NCBI RefSeq assembly: GCF_003991405.1
Contig: NZ_RPEN01000156.1
Span: 124,001-188,000, forward strand
DNA length: 64,000 nt
Direction: 5' to 3'
Origin: Pseudorhodobacter sp. E13
Lineage (GTDB): Bacteria > Pseudomonadota > Alphaproteobacteria > Rhodobacterales > Rhodobacteraceae
Shown here: positions 17,290 through 27,747 of the stretch, in pieces
Position numbering within the stretch: position 1 is the first letter of the stretch
How the letters are laid out: the number at the start of each line of letters is the position of its first letter
The notes under the pieces: model-generated
Database searches by the model: none
The model's input: only the letters and a program-made list of their open reading frames with translations
Told to the model about the DNA's origin: nothing
Program-made: the position numbers and the translations under genes

Positions 17290-18372
17290 ATGCTTTACTG
17301 GCTTACGGAATTTTCAGACGGCGGCGACATCTTCAACCTGTTCCGCTATATCACCTTCCGGGCGGGCATGGCGTTCTTTACGGCGCTGGTGTTTGGCTTC
17401 ATCTTCGGTCTTCCTCTGATCAACCTCTTGCGCCGCCGCCAAGGCAAGGGCCAGCCAATCCGCGATGACGGCCCGCAAACCCATTTCGCCAAGGCAGGCA
17501 CGCCCACGATGGGCGGCTTGCTGATCCTCTCGGCGCTGCTGTTTTCCACGCTGCTCTGGGCGCGGCTGGATAATATCTATGTCTGGATCGTGCTGGGCGT
17601 CACCTTTGCCTTCGGCCTGATCGGCTTTGCGGATGACTACGCCAAAGTGTCCAAACAAAACACCAAAGGCGTCAGCTCCAAGGTCCGCTTCCTGCTGGGC
17701 CTGCTGATCGCGGCGGCGGCCTGTGCGGCGGCGGCCTGGGCGCATCCGGCGGCCCTGTCCTACAACCTCGCCCTGCCGGTGTTCAAGGATACGCTGCTTC
17801 ATCTGGGCTGGTTCTTCATCCCCTTCGGCATGATCGTGATCGTGGGCAGCGCCAATGCCGTCAACCTGACCGACGGGCTGGACGGGCTGGCCATTATGCC
17901 GGTGATGATCGCCGCCGGAACCCTTGGCGTCATCGCCTATGTCGTTGGGAACTATAACTATACCGAATATCTGGGCGTCCATTTCGTCCCCGGCACCGGC
18001 GAGCTGCTGATCTTCACCGCGGCCCTGTTCGGCGGCGGCCTTGGGTTCCTGTGGTATAACGCCCCCCCGGCCGCGGTGTTCATGGGCGACACCGGCAGCC
18101 TCGCCCTTGGCGGCGCGTTGGGCGCCATTGCCGTCTGCACCAAGCACGAGATCGTGCTGGCCATCGTCGGCGGGTTGTTCGTGGTCGAGGCGCTGTCGGT
18201 CATCATTCAGGTCCTCTACTTCAAACGCACCGGTCGCCGCGTGTTCCTGATGGCCCCGATCCACCATCATTTTGAGAAGAAAGGCTGGGCCGAGCCGCAA
18301 ATCGTCATCCGCTTCTGGATCATCTCGCTGATCCTCGCGCTGATCGGCCTCGCCACCCTTAAACTGCGGTAA
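17290..18372 (+). CDS. mraY: Phospho-MurNAc-pentapeptide transferase
   Basis: Integral membrane enzyme that moves phospho-MurNAc-pentapeptide to undecaprenyl phosphate, forming lipid I. The 360-residue product has about 10 membrane helices and the hallmark [15 protein letters not shown] (catalytic Asp pair), [22 protein letters not shown] and the HHHFEKKGW loop. It is the last gene of the first dcw block; two hairpins follow, and the next dcw gene, murD, comes only 3.6 kb later. Confidence 0.96.
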   Translation: MLYWLTEFSDGGDIFNLFRYITFRAGMAFFTALVFGFIFGLPLINLLRRRQGKGQPIRDDGPQTHFAKAGTPTMGGLLILSALLFSTLLWARLDNIYVWIVLGVTFAFGLIGFADDYAKVSKQNTKGVSSKVRFLLGLLIAAAACAAAAWAHPAALSYNLALPVFKDTLLHLGWFFIPFGMIVIVGSANAVNLTDGLDGLAIMPVMIAAGTLGVIAYVVGNYNYTEYLGVHFVPGTGELLIFTAALFGGGLGFLWYNAPPAAVFMGDTGSLALGGALGAIAVCTKHEIVLAIVGGLFVVEALSVIIQVLYFKRTGRRVFLMAPIHHHFEKKGWAEPQIVIRFWIISLILALIGLATLKLR

Positions 18373-18377
18373 GGGAA

Positions 18378-18396
18378 GGTGGGCAGATTGCCCACC
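18378..18396 (+). repeat. GGTGGGC...GCCCACC hairpin after mraY
   Basis: A perfect 7-bp inverted repeat with a 5-nt loop begins 6 bp after the mraY stop. There is no T-run, so it is more likely a short palindromic repeat or an RNA 3'-end stabiliser than a terminator. Confidence 0.5.
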
Positions 18397-18431
18397 CTAC
18401 GCCAGCCGTATAACAGAAGCGCAATACATAG

Positions 18432-18460
18432 GCCGGGGTTCACCCCCGGCTTATGTTTTT
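18432..18460 (+). terminator. Probable terminator of the first dcw block
   Basis: A 7-bp G/C stem (18432-18438 with 18444-18450) is followed by TTATGTTTTT. Placed between mraY and the NTPase gene, it would separate cell-wall transcription from the inserted gene. Confidence 0.6.
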
Positions 18461-18529
18461 GGGGCGCACTGGCATTGCCTTTGCCGCCATTCGCCCGCAA
18501 GTTGTGGTGCGAACCACTCGGGGGCCAAC

Positions 18530-20353
18530 ATGACCGTAAATCCGCACCTCAAGGCCTATCTCGACAACTACCTCGCCCTGCTGAATCCCGGATTTGCTAT
18601 CATGATCAATGCGCCTTGGGGGGCGGGCAAAAGCCATGCAATAAAGCCATATTATCAAGGAAAGGATGCACTCTACGTTAGCCTGTTTGGCGCAAAATCC
18701 GCCGAAGACATAAACCGCGCTATCCTGATGGAACGGCTACCCTTGCTGGATAATGCTTTGACCAAAGGCTTGGGCAGTTTGGGTGGCACCGCGCTCAGGA
18801 TGTTTCGGGTGGATTTCAAACCCGAGGCGCTTGCCCAGATTGCCTTGCCAACGACCCTGATCTTTGATGATCTGGAACGGGCAGGCATGACCGTGCCAGA
18901 GCTTTTCGGCCACTTGAACGGCTTTGTCGAACACCAAGGTAAACGCGTTATCGTCCTCGCCAATGAGGAGGAGTTGCAAAGCAAACACGCTGACTATGCC
19001 AAATATAAAGAAAAAACCGTTGGTCGCACCCTGCGCCTTCATGCCGATGTCGCCGCTGCTTTCCCGGCTTTTCTGGCGGAAATCACCGACCCGGCCACCA
19101 AATCCACATTGGAACAGAACCAAGCCCGCATTCTTGAGGTGTTTTCTGCGTCAACCTTCGAAAACCTTCGCCTGCTGCGCCACGCCATGCTGGAATTTGT
19201 CCAACTCTACGCCGCGCTGGACGAAGATATGCGGGCCAGATCAACCGCCGTATCAGATTTGATCGCCACCTATTTCGCGCTGCACATGGAATACGGAAAA
19301 GGCGCGCTGTCGCGGGCCGATCTGGAAGAAAGGGGCGGATGGCACAGGGCTGAGCGCAGGGTCTCCAAATCCGAAAAAGAGCCCCAAAAATCCACCATGG
19401 AGATGGCTTCTGAAAAATACGAGGCCGCAAATGTTGATATTTACGAAGACGAGGTTCTGGGTTGCGATCTCGCCATCGACCTAATCGTCGATGGTCATGC
19501 CGAGGCCGCTGCCATCCGCAGCGCTCTCAAATCCAGCAACGGCTTTGCTGATCTTCAAAACGAAACGCCTTGGCACACATTATGGTGGTGGCGGCAGCGC
19601 AGTGAGGATCAATGTAACATGGCGCTGCGCCGTGTCGAAACTGATCTTGCAAACCATTGCGTTACCGATCCCCATGTTTTGATGCAGATTTTCGGCATCT
19701 TCCTTGAGCTTGCCAAAGAGGACGGTTTGCGCGCCCAAGATGCGGCATCTGTTGTGTCAGAGGCAAAGGCCTACATCGACGCGTTGCAGAATAAAGGAAT
19801 CTTACCGCCATGGGATGAAGGCACTGGCCGGGGGGAGTTGATTGATCGCGATGCCTATGACGGGCTGGGTTATCCCAATCGCAATGATGCCGAATTTGCA
19901 GAGATATTAAATCATTTGAAGGCTGCAATGTCCGCTCAATTCCTTTGCCAAGCAAAGGCGGTCGCTGCGCAACTGCTGGAAAAAATTCCCGCAGAACTGG
20001 ACCTCGTGATCCAAATTTTGACTCGCCGGGGGGATGATCCCGTCGGTTCGGGCTATCTGACCGCGCCGATCCTCACCTATCTGGACCCTGCTATTGCTGC
20101 TGCGCGCTTTTCCCAACAAGCGCCAGCAATCACCGAAGCCCTTTTCAAGGCTCTTGTTCTTAGGGATAAGGAGCAAATACGGCGTCGGATTAGCCGGGAT
20201 ATTTGTGACGCAGAAGCAAAATGGCTACGGACATTTAGGCTTGAAGTCGAACGGCTGGCAGAAGGGCTATCGCCATTTCGCAAGGCACAACTCAAGACCT
20301 ATATCCGATGGCACCTTGTTGAAATCACAGAGCCACCCTCAAGCCCCTCATAA
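18530..20353 (+). CDS. KAP-like P-loop NTPase of unknown function
   Basis: A 607-residue soluble NTPase. Walker A is APWGAGKSH at residues 28-36, with the Trp-Gly typical of KAP ATPases, and Walker B is LIFDDLER at 110-117. VIVLANEEEL (140-149) supplies a sensor-1-like Asn. The remaining 450 residues are helical and unrecognised; the transmembrane insertions of many KAP proteins are not obvious. KAP and related NTPases occur in membrane complexes and in several anti-phage systems. The gene sits between mraY and murD, where the core cluster has no such gene, and has no partner of its own strand. A role in defence is a guess; NTPase activity is a firm inference. Confidence 0.75.
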   Translation: MTVNPHLKAYLDNYLALLNPGFAIMINAPWGAGKSHAIKPYYQGKDALYVSLFGAKSAEDINRAILMERLPLLDNALTKGLGSLGGTALRMFRVDFKPEALAQIALPTTLIFDDLERAGMTVPELFGHLNGFVEHQGKRVIVLANEEELQSKHADYAKYKEKTVGRTLRLHADVAAAFPAFLAEITDPATKSTLEQNQARILEVFSASTFENLRLLRHAMLEFVQLYAALDEDMRARSTAVSDLIATYFALHMEYGKGALSRADLEERGGWHRAERRVSKSEKEPQKSTMEMASEKYEAANVDIYEDEVLGCDLAIDLIVDGHAEAAAIRSALKSSNGFADLQNETPWHTLWWWRQRSEDQCNMALRRVETDLANHCVTDPHVLMQIFGIFLELAKEDGLRAQDAASVVSEAKAYIDALQNKGILPPWDEGTGRGELIDRDAYDGLGYPNRNDAEFAEILNHLKAAMSAQFLCQAKAVAAQLLEKIPAELDLVIQILTRRGDDPVGSGYLTAPILTYLDPAIAAARFSQQAPAITEALFKALVLRDKEQIRRRISRDICDAEAKWLRTFRLEVERLAEGLSPFRKAQLKTYIRWHLVEITEPPSSPS

Positions 20354-20528
20354 CCCCCTAACCCAACTTCATCTATTCACAAATATCCAAATTCCGCCGC
20401 AGGCCGCAAACCCAGCGCCTGCCGCTGTGCCCCCTGCGGCATCGGGTTAAAATCCGGTTAACAAAAACCGGGGGAGTGTTTGATATCAATGCCTTGCCAG
20501 ATGAATCGCGCGCGATTCCGCGGGGGGC

Positions 20529-20837
20529 TCAGAACCGTTCGGCCCGCAAGACCTGCGCGTCCGAGATGCTGACCACCCCGATATGCCGCTCGACCACCGC
20601 GAAAGCGGCGTCCAGCAGGCTGTCCAGCCGCTCGGGCCGGATCAGGCAAACCACGGCCACCATGCCAGAGCGGCCCACTTGCCCCTCACGGCTCCACTCG
20701 CCCGACCGGCCCGCGCCGCCCATCACCGGCAGCACGGTATAGCCCGTGACCCCGGCCCCGCGCAGGGCAGCGGTCAGCCGCGCCTCCATCACCGCCTCGA
20801 TGATGATTTCCACCCGTTTTGCTGCATGCATTTCCAT
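20529..20837 (-). CDS. sbtB: PII-like protein, probable SbtB
   Basis: Small 102-residue protein with the alternating pattern of the PII fold (VEIIIEAVMEARLTAALRGAGVTGYTVLPV, split by a glycine-rich T-loop GGAGRSGEW). In cyanobacteria SbtB binds adenine nucleotides and gates the bicarbonate transporter SbtA. The C-terminal Cys-containing redox loop of cyanobacterial SbtB is not present. It starts 3 bp after the sbtA stop with a GGGGGGA site inside the sbtA end, so the two are one operon. Identity rests on fold pattern plus neighbour. Confidence 0.65.
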   Translation of the reverse strand: MEMHAAKRVEIIIEAVMEARLTAALRGAGVTGYTVLPVMGGAGRSGEWSREGQVGRSGMVAVVCLIRPERLDSLLDAAFAVVERHIGVVSISDAQVLRAERF

Positions 20838-20840
20838 CGC

Positions 20841-21824
20841 TTATCCCCCCAGAATTGCAGACGCCACCGCCAGATACAGCGGGATGCCCAAGGTCAGGTT
20901 GAACGGAAAGGTGACCCCCAGCGCCAGCGTCAGCGAGACCGCCGGGTTGGCGGCAGGCAAGGCCACCCGCATCGCCGCCGGCACCGCGATATAACTGGCC
21001 GAGGCGGCCAGCACCATCAGCAGCACCGCCCCGCCAAGGCTCAGCCCGATCAGCATCGCGCCCATCAGGCCAAGACTTGCCCCCAGCAGCGGCATGACCA
21101 GCCCGAAGGCCAGCACGCCGCCCCGCACCTCGCCCCGCGCTTGCCGCAGGCCCCGGCCCGCGACCAGCCCCATATCGAGCAGGAACAGGCACAGCACGCC
21201 TTTGAACGGTGCGGTGATGAAGGCATCAATCTCGGCCTTGCCATCGGGCCCGGTGATCCAGCCAATCGCAAAGGCCCCGACCAGCAGGACGATAGAGCCG
21301 TTGAGCATGATCTCGCGCCACAGATGGCCGCCCTGATCCGTGTCGGCCGACCCGCCCGTGCGCGAAATCAACCACAGGGCGGACAGGATCGCGGGCGCTT
21401 CCATCGCGGCGGCCACGGCGACCATGTAACCCTCGAAGGTGATGCCCTGCGCCTCCAGCACCGATGACCCCGCGACGAAGGTGACGATAGAGATCGAGCC
21501 GTAATGCGCGGCCACAGCGGCGGCATCGGTCACGCTGAGCCGGGTCATCACCCGCAGCATCGCGAAGGCGAGAAAGGGGATCAGCGCCGACAAGACCACA
21601 CCCACAAGCAGGGACAGGCCCAGTTGCAGGCTCATCCCGCTGGTGGCCACCGCAACCCCGCCTTTGAAGCCGATGGCAAAGAGCAGGTAAAGCGACATGC
21701 CCTTGGCGATGGCTTCGGGAAAGGTCAGATCACTGCGGGCAAGGGCGGCAGACAGGCCAAGCACGAAACATAGTATGATGGGCGACAACAGGTTGTCGGC
21801 CGCCAAAGTCAGCATGTCTTGCAT
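20841..21824 (-). CDS. sbtA: SbtA-family sodium-dependent bicarbonate transporter
   Basis: Inner-membrane protein of 327 residues with about ten helices. The pattern [44 protein letters not shown] and AAMEAPAI matches the SbtA (DUF897) family, which imports bicarbonate with Na+. The ATG at 21824 has GGGGGAT upstream on the minus strand. The pair sbtA-sbtB is inserted, in reverse direction, between mraY and murD, and its promoter region is shared with murD. No carboxysome or Rubisco genes are in the window, so its use may be anaplerotic bicarbonate supply, for example for pyruvate carboxylase. Confidence 0.85.
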   Translation of the reverse strand: MQDMLTLAADNLLSPIILCFVLGLSAALARSDLTFPEAIAKGMSLYLLFAIGFKGGVAVATSGMSLQLGLSLLVGVVLSALIPFLAFAMLRVMTRLSVTDAAAVAAHYGSISIVTFVAGSSVLEAQGITFEGYMVAVAAAMEAPAILSALWLISRTGGSADTDQGGHLWREIMLNGSIVLLVGAFAIGWITGPDGKAEIDAFITAPFKGVLCLFLLDMGLVAGRGLRQARGEVRGGVLAFGLVMPLLGASLGLMGAMLIGLSLGGAVLLMVLAASASYIAVPAAMRVALPAANPAVSLTLALGVTFPFNLTLGIPLYLAVASAILGG

Positions 21825-22013
21825 CACGATCCCCCAAGTTTTCGCCAAAGTGGTGCCTGCGCGGACAAAGGCAAGCCCTTGGCCAGAAAAAAGCGCGGGG
21901 CGTGGGGGCTGGGGCACGGTTCTGGTCGGGCCATTGCCGGGCCGCATTCCCGCTCTTGCGGCCTGCGCGCTCTGGCCGCATTCTGCGCGGCGAATATCTT
22001 GAAAGGCTACGCC

Positions 22014-23417
22014 ATGATTCCTGTTACCTGTTTTTCCGGCCAGAAGGTCGCCGTTCTTGGGCTTGGCCGTTCGGGCCTTGCCACGGCGCGGGCGTTGAAA
22101 GCGGGCGGGGCGGAGCCGGTTTTGTGGGATGACAGCGCCGAGGCGCGTGAGAAAGCCGAGGCCGAGGGGTTTGCCTGCGTTGACCTGACCCGCCATGGCG
22201 CGTTTGAGGGGATCGCCGCGTTGATCACCTCGCCCGGTATTCCGCATCTTTACCCTGCGCCGAACCGGGTGATCGCGGCGGCGCTGGAGGCAGGGGTGCC
22301 GGTGGACAATGATATCGGGCTGTTTTTTCGCAGCTATGCCACCAAGGATTGGGACGGGTTTGACACGCTGCCCCGCGTGATCGCGATCACCGGATCGAAC
22401 GGCAAATCCACCACCACGGCGCTGATCCACCATATTCTGGAAGTGGCAGGGCGACCGACCCAGATGGCGGGCAATATCGGGCGCGGGGTGCTGGATATCG
22501 ACCCCGGCGTGGATGGCGAGGTGGTGGTGCTGGAACTGTCCAGCTATCAGACCGATCTGGCCCGCGCGCTGACCCCGGATATCGCGGTGTTCACCAATCT
22601 GTCGCCGGACCATCTGGACCGGCATAACGGCATGGGCGGCTATTTCGCCGCCAAGCGCAGGCTGTTTGCCGAAGGCGGGCCGGACCGTGCGGTGATTGGC
22701 GTGGATGAGGTGGAGGGGCGCTTCATGGCCAACCAACTGGCCGAAGGCGCGCAGGATGACCGGGTGATCCGTATCTCATCGGGGCAGAAGCTGGAAGGGT
22801 TCGGCTGGTCGGTCTTTGCCCGCAAGGGGTTTCTGAGTGAGTGGCGCAAGGGGCGGCAGGTGGCCTCGATCGACCTGCGGTCGGTGCCGGGCCTGCCGGG
22901 GGCGCATAACCACCAGAATGCCTGCGCCGCCTATGCCGCGACGCGCAGCCTTGGGATCGGGCCAAAGCTGATCGAACAGGCGTTTCATTCCTTTGCGGGC
23001 CTGCCGCATCGCAGCCAGTTGGTTGGCGAACGCGGTGGCGTGCGCTTCATCAATGACAGCAAGGCCACCAATGTCGACAGTGCGGCCAAGGCCTTGCAAG
23101 CCTTTCCGCGTATTCGCTGGATCGCCGGGGGCTTGGGCAAAGATGGCGGGATCAAGGGGCTGGTGCCTTATCTCGGGTCTGTCGCCAAGGCCTATCTGAT
23201 CGGCCATTCCGCCCGGGATTTCGCGCTGGAATTGGGCAACACCCCCTATGAGGTTTGCGAAACCATGGCCCGCGCCGTGGCACTTGCGGCGGCAGAGGCG
23301 GAGGCGGGGGAGGTGGTGCTGCTGGCGCCTGCGGCGGCCTCGTTCGACCAATATCCGAATTTTGAAAAGCGGGGCGAGGATTTCGCCGCCCGGGTGCAGG
23401 CGCTGCTGAACGGATGA
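22014..23417 (+). CDS. murD: UDP-MurNAc-L-Ala-D-Glu ligase
   Basis: Cytosolic Mur ligase adding D-glutamate to UDP-MurNAc-L-alanine. The product is 467 residues. The N-terminal Rossmann-like part reads [18 protein letters not shown], the P-loop TGSNGKSTT is at about 126-134, and [10 protein letters not shown] and [13 protein letters not shown] follow as expected. The ATG at 22014 has AAAGG eight bases upstream; the frame is open further upstream but that part crosses the sbtA promoter region. It opens the second dcw block, so it needs a promoter in the 189-bp gap to sbtA. Confidence 0.95.
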   Translation: MIPVTCFSGQKVAVLGLGRSGLATARALKAGGAEPVLWDDSAEAREKAEAEGFACVDLTRHGAFEGIAALITSPGIPHLYPAPNRVIAAALEAGVPVDNDIGLFFRSYATKDWDGFDTLPRVIAITGSNGKSTTTALIHHILEVAGRPTQMAGNIGRGVLDIDPGVDGEVVVLELSSYQTDLARALTPDIAVFTNLSPDHLDRHNGMGGYFAAKRRLFAEGGPDRAVIGVDEVEGRFMANQLAEGAQDDRVIRISSGQKLEGFGWSVFARKGFLSEWRKGRQVASIDLRSVPGLPGAHNHQNACAAYAATRSLGIGPKLIEQAFHSFAGLPHRSQLVGERGGVRFINDSKATNVDSAAKALQAFPRIRWIAGGLGKDGGIKGLVPYLGSVAKAYLIGHSARDFALELGNTPYEVCETMARAVALAAAEAEAGEVVLLAPAAASFDQYPNFEKRGEDFAARVQALLNG

Positions 23418-23420
23418 CGC

Positions 23421-23490
23421 GGGGGGCGCTCGCGCCCCCCCTTGGCCTTGCGGCCAATTCACCCCCTGAGGATATTTGCGCCGAAAAGAA
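23421..23490 (+). repeat. Intergenic hairpin + GGATATTT module after murD
   Basis: A perfect 8-bp G/C stem (23421-23428 with 23433-23440) starts 4 bp after the murD stop, then ACCCCCTGAGGATATTTGCG and CCGAAAAGAAAG follow. Same order and tail as the reversed copy between murE and murF. The hairpin could act as a terminator or 3'-end stabiliser inside the operon. Confidence 0.6.
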
Positions 23491-23639
23491 AGCGCGGCGG
23501 GCAGAAAAACCCTGATTTGGTTGCCCTGCCTTGTGCTTCCCCCTAGCCATGGCGGGGGATCGTTGCTAAGCTATGCGTCAGATCCGGGGGAACACTCGGA
23601 CAGAATGGCAGTAAACAGGCAAATATCAGGCGGTATCCC

Positions 23640-24806
23640 ATGACTGAGATGGTCTATGGCTCTATGCCCGGCAGGGTGGTGGAGCCGGTTCTTCCCCGTT
23701 GGTGGCGCAGTATTGACCGCTGGTCCCTGACCGCGGTTTTTGCGCTGTTTGGTGTGGGGTTGCTGTTGGGGCTGGCCGCTTCGGTGCCGCTGGCGCAGCG
23801 CAATGGGCTGGATGCGTTTTACTATGTCAAACGGCAGGCGTTTTTTGGTGGTGTCGGCCTTGTGGTGATGCTGGGCATTTCGATGATGCCGCCCAATATG
23901 GTGCGGCGTCTTGGGGTGTTGGGTTTTCTGGGGGCCTTTGCCGCGATGGCGATGTTGCCCGTGATTGGCACCGATTTCGGCAAAGGGGCGGTGCGCTGGA
24001 TCAGCTTTGGCTTTGCCTCGGTGCAGCCGTCAGAGTTTCTGAAGCCCGGTTTCATCGTGCTGACCGCATGGCTGATGGCCGCCGCGCAGGATATCAACGG
24101 GCCGCGCGGCAAGTCCATGTCCTTTCTGATCACCTTCATCGTGGTGCTGCTGTTGGCCTTGCAGCCTGATTTCGGGCAGGCGGCGTTGATTATCTTTGGT
24201 TGGTCGGTGGTGTATTTCATCGCCGGCGCGCCGATGGTTCTGATTGCGACGGTGTTGGGGCTGGTGGGGGCGGGCGCGATGTTTGCCTATAACACGTCAG
24301 AGCATTTTGCCCGCCGGATCAATGGTTTCCTGTCGCCCGAGATCGACCCGCGCACCCAGATCGGTTATGCCACCAATGCCATTCAGGAAGGTGGCTTTTT
24401 CGGTGTCGGCGTGGGCGAGGGGCAGGTGAAATGGTCGCTGCCCGATGCGCATACCGATTTCATCATCGCGGTGGCCGCCGAGGAATATGGGTTGATCCTT
24501 GTGCTGTGCATCATCGCACTTTACGCGACGATCGTCGTGCGGTCGCTGTTCCGCCTGATGCGGGAGCGGGACCCTTTTATCCGGTTGGCGGGCGCGGGGC
24601 TGGCCTGCATTTTCGCCGTGCAAGCCATGGTGAACATGGGGGTTGCGGTGCGGCTGTTGCCTGCCAAGGGCATGACCCTGCCTTTCGTTTCCTACGGTGG
24701 GTCGTCGGTGATTGCGGCGGGGATTACGGTGGGCATGTTGCTGGCGCTGACCCGGTCGCGTCCGCAGGGGCAGATTGCGGAAGTTCTGTTCCGGCGTGGC
24801 CGGTAA
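23640..24806 (+). CDS. ftsW: Peptidoglycan glycosyltransferase FtsW
   Basis: SEDS-family polymerase of septal peptidoglycan, partner of FtsI. Its 388 residues hold about ten membrane helices. Signature segments are [43 protein letters not shown] and the C-terminal [15 protein letters not shown]. The segment between helix 7 and 8 carries the catalytic-site region. The 222-bp gap from murD holds a hairpin module and may carry an extra promoter. Confidence 0.95.
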   Translation: MTEMVYGSMPGRVVEPVLPRWWRSIDRWSLTAVFALFGVGLLLGLAASVPLAQRNGLDAFYYVKRQAFFGGVGLVVMLGISMMPPNMVRRLGVLGFLGAFAAMAMLPVIGTDFGKGAVRWISFGFASVQPSEFLKPGFIVLTAWLMAAAQDINGPRGKSMSFLITFIVVLLLALQPDFGQAALIIFGWSVVYFIAGAPMVLIATVLGLVGAGAMFAYNTSEHFARRINGFLSPEIDPRTQIGYATNAIQEGGFFGVGVGEGQVKWSLPDAHTDFIIAVAAEEYGLILVLCIIALYATIVVRSLFRLMRERDPFIRLAGAGLACIFAVQAMVNMGVAVRLLPAKGMTLPFVSYGGSSVIAAGITVGMLLALTRSRPQGQIAEVLFRRGR

Positions 24807-24816
24807 GGGGGCGCAG

Positions 24817-25911
24817 ATGGGGCCTTTGCTTTTGATCGCAGCGGGTGGCACCGGGGGGCATATGTTCCCCGCGCAGGCCTTGGCCGAGGCGATGGTGGCG
24901 CGTGGCTGGCGGGTGAAACTGTCCACCGATGATCGCGGCGCGCGCTATGTGGGTGGGTTTCCGCGCGATGTGGTGATTGAGCAGGTTGCCTCGGCCACCT
25001 TTGCGCGGGGCGGGGTATTGGCCAAGGCGCTGGTGCCGTTTCGAATTGCGGGTGGCGTGTTGGCGGCGGCTTGGGCGCAGGTGCGGGACAAGCCTGCGGT
25101 TGTGGTGGGGTTTGGTGGTTATCCGTCCATCCCCGCGCTGACGGCGGCAACCTTGCTGCGGCGGCCCCGGATGATCCATGAACAAAACGGCGTTCTGGGC
25201 CGGGTGAACCAGATTTTCGCGCCTCGCGTTATGGCGGTGGCTTGTGGCACATGGCCCACCGCCTTGCCCGAAGGGGTAAGCGGCACCCATACCGGCAACC
25301 CGGTGCGCGGTGCTGTGCTGGAGCGGGCGGGGGCGGGCTATATTCCGCCCGGTGACTACCCGATGAGCCTTGTGGTCATTGGCGGCTCGCAAGGGGCGCG
25401 CATTTTGTCGGATGTGGTGCCTGCTGCCGTGACCACCTTGCCCGAAGGCCTGCGCCGCAATCTGCGCGTTGCGCATCAAGCCCGCGCCGAAGATCTTGAC
25501 CGCGTGGTCGAGGCCTATGCCCAAGCAGGCATCAACGCCGATGTGCAGCCGTTTTTTACCGATATTCCGCGCCGCTTGTCCGAGGCGCAGCTGGTGATTT
25601 CGCGGTCTGGGGCGTCTTCGGTGGCTGATATTTCGGTGATCGGGCGGCCAGCGATCCTGATCCCCTTTGCGGCGGCGACGGGCGACCATCAAACCGCCAA
25701 TGCGCGCGGGCTGGTTGAAGGTGATGCCGCCATTCTGATCCCCGAAAAGGCGCTGGATGCCGAAACCTTGGCCGCGCAGATGGCGGCCGTGCTGGAAAAC
25801 CCCGAAGCGGCGCAGACCATGGCGCGCAATGCACTGGCGCTTGGTCGCGCCGATGCCACGGATCGCCTTGTAGAACTCGTCGAAAGCCTGACAGAAAGGG
25901 CCCCCCTATGA
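24817..25911 (+). CDS. murG: Lipid II synthase (GlcNAc transferase MurG)
   Basis: Peripheral inner-membrane glycosyltransferase that adds GlcNAc to lipid [11 protein letters not shown] at residues 10-19 is the first diphosphate-binding loop; [13 protein letters not shown] and [12 protein letters not shown] follow, then GGSQGAR, and [11 protein letters not shown] near the C terminus. With the ATG at 24817 the protein has 364 residues, the usual size; an upstream in-frame ATG lies inside ftsW. It overlaps murC by 4 bases. Confidence 0.95.
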   Translation: MGPLLLIAAGGTGGHMFPAQALAEAMVARGWRVKLSTDDRGARYVGGFPRDVVIEQVASATFARGGVLAKALVPFRIAGGVLAAAWAQVRDKPAVVVGFGGYPSIPALTAATLLRRPRMIHEQNGVLGRVNQIFAPRVMAVACGTWPTALPEGVSGTHTGNPVRGAVLERAGAGYIPPGDYPMSLVVIGGSQGARILSDVVPAAVTTLPEGLRRNLRVAHQARAEDLDRVVEAYAQAGINADVQPFFTDIPRRLSEAQLVISRSGASSVADISVIGRPAILIPFAAATGDHQTANARGLVEGDAAILIPEKALDAETLAAQMAAVLENPEAAQTMARNALALGRADATDRLVELVESLTERAPL

Positions 25912-27335
25912 ACGCCGCCACCAAACTGCCTGTAGAGCTGGGCCCCATTCATTTTGTCGGCATCGGCGGCATCGGCATGTCGGGCATCGCCGAGGTGCTG
26001 ATGACGCTTGGCTACCGCGTGCAAGGCTCTGACGCCAAAGCCTCCAAGATCACGGATCGACTGGTGACATTGGGGGCCACGGTGTTTGAAGGCCAGCGCG
26101 CCGAGAATATCGGTGAAGCGGCGGTGGTGGTGATTTCCACCGCGATCAAGAAAGGCAACCCCGAACTGGAGGAAGCCCGCCGCAAGGGCCTGCCCGTGGT
26201 GCGCCGGGCCGAGATGCTGGCCGAGTTGATGCGGATGCGGTCCAACATCGCGATTGCAGGCACCCATGGCAAGACCACCACCACCACCATGGTCGCCACC
26301 TTGATGGACAAGGGCGGGTTTGACCCGACGGTCATCAACGGCGGCATCATTCATGCCTATGGGTCCAACGCGCGGGCCGGGGCAGGGGAGTGGATGGTGG
26401 TGGAGGCCGACGAATCCGATGGCTCTTTCAACCGGCTTCCCGCCACCATTGCGATCGTCACCAATATCGACCCCGAGCATATGGAGCATTGGCACAGCTT
26501 TGACGCGCTGCGCAAAGGCTTCCTCGATTTCGTGTCGAACATTCCGTTTTATGGCTTGGCCGTGTGCTGCACCGATCACCCCGAGGTGCAAACCCTGGTC
26601 GGCAAGATCACCGACCGCCGCGTGGTGACTTTTGGCTTCAACGCGCAGGCCGATGTGCGGGCGATCAACCTGACCTATGAAAATGGCGTTGCGCATTTCG
26701 ATGTGGCGCTGCAAGGCGAAAGCCCGGATGAAAACGGCAATCCGGTGGTGATCGAAGGCTGCACCTTGCCGATGCCCGGCGATCACAACGTCTCTAACGC
26801 CTTGTCGGCGGTGGCGGTGTGCCGGTTCCTCGGCATGAAAATGTCGGAAATCCGCGAGGCGCTGGCCGCCTTTGGGGGCGTCAACCGCCGCTTTACCCGT
26901 GTCGGAGAGGTCGATGGTGTGACCATCATCGACGATTACGGCCACCACCCGGTGGAAATTACCGCCGTTCTGAAAGCCGCACGTCAGGCCACCAAGGGCC
27001 GGGTGATTGCGGTGCATCAGCCGCACCGCTATTCGCGCCTGTCCAGCTTGTTCGATGATTTCTGCACCTGTTTCAATGAGGCGGATGTGGTGGCGATTGC
27101 CGATGTTTATGCCGCAGGCGAAGACCCGATCCCCGGTGCCAGCCGCGATGATCTGGTGGCCGGGCTGATCGCCCATGGCCACCGCCACGCCCGCGCGATT
27201 CTGGATGAGAATGATCTGGCACGGCTGGTGCGCGAACAGGCCCGGCCGGGTGATATGGTTGTGTGCCTTGGGGCCGGGACCATCTCGGCCTGGGCCAATA
27301 ACCTGCCCGCGCTGCTGCAAGGAAAAGCCGCGTGA
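25908..27335 (+). CDS. murC: UDP-MurNAc-L-alanine ligase
   Basis: First Mur ligase; attaches L-alanine to UDP-MurNAc. The N terminus [17 protein letters not shown] is diagnostic of MurC, and the ATP loop [12 protein letters not shown] lies near residue 120. [11 protein letters not shown] and the [12 protein letters not shown] segment follow, then HQPHRYSRL. At 475 residues it is full length. Translational coupling is seen at both ends: ATGA overlaps with murG and with the DUF2484 gene. Confidence 0.96.
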   Translation: MNAATKLPVELGPIHFVGIGGIGMSGIAEVLMTLGYRVQGSDAKASKITDRLVTLGATVFEGQRAENIGEAAVVVISTAIKKGNPELEEARRKGLPVVRRAEMLAELMRMRSNIAIAGTHGKTTTTTMVATLMDKGGFDPTVINGGIIHAYGSNARAGAGEWMVVEADESDGSFNRLPATIAIVTNIDPEHMEHWHSFDALRKGFLDFVSNIPFYGLAVCCTDHPEVQTLVGKITDRRVVTFGFNAQADVRAINLTYENGVAHFDVALQGESPDENGNPVVIEGCTLPMPGDHNVSNALSAVAVCRFLGMKMSEIREALAAFGGVNRRFTRVGEVDGVTIIDDYGHHPVEITAVLKAARQATKGRVIAVHQPHRYSRLSSLFDDFCTCFNEADVVAIADVYAAGEDPIPGASRDDLVAGLIAHGHRHARAILDENDLARLVREQARPGDMVVCLGAGTISAWANNLPALLQGKAA

Positions 27336-27589
27336 CGCCCGCCCTGACAGCGGCGCTGGTCTGGCTGGTGGCGGCCAATGTCACCGGCTTTTTCCCCAGC
27401 CGCGACAAACACTGGCGCGCGGCCTATGTGCTGATCGCGCTGGGCATCCCGATCTTGGGCTGGGTGACATGGATGAACGGCCCCATCGTCGGGTTGATCA
27501 TCCTGTGCATGGGTGCATCCGTGCTGCGCTGGCCGGTGATCTATCTGTGGCGCTGGCTGAGGTCGAAAACGGCGCATCCGGCAGAGTAA
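27332..27589 (+). CDS. DUF2484 small membrane protein
   Basis: An 85-residue protein with three hydrophobic segments (about residues 4-20, 29-48, 50-70) and a basic end. It begins with GTG overlapping the murC stop by 4 bases. DUF2484 genes in this exact position between murC and murB are a feature of Rhodobacteraceae dcw clusters. Function is unknown; the membrane location and coupling suggest an envelope role. Confidence 0.85.
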   Translation: MTPALTAALVWLVAANVTGFFPSRDKHWRAAYVLIALGIPILGWVTWMNGPIVGLIILCMGASVLRWPVIYLWRWLRSKTAHPAE

Positions 27590-27609
27590 GCTAGTTTTCC
27601 GTTTTGCTT

Positions 27610-27695
27610 GGGACGCCCAAAGCGTTCCGGGCCGCGCCCGACCCGCCCCAAGGCGGGCGCGATGGCGCCCACACCGGGTCAGGCGCGTCCCTGTG
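27610..27695 (+). repeat. Left copy of an approximately 86-bp direct repeat
   Basis: Begins GGGACGCCCAAAG and ends TCCCTGTG. It matches the right copy at 28948-29034 with about nine differences and one small gap. It lies 20 bp after the DUF2484 stop and contains internal G/C palindromic parts. Confidence 0.85.
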
Positions 27696-27747
27696 TTGGG
27701 TCAAACTCTCGCTTGCCAATGTGCCTGTTTCCGCCAATCATGCCGGA

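Noticed and set aside
20447-20461. TTAA-N7-TTAA, a CtrA-type box
   Set aside because: It lies between the convergent ends of the NTPase and sbtB genes, with no start codon to control, so chance is more likely.
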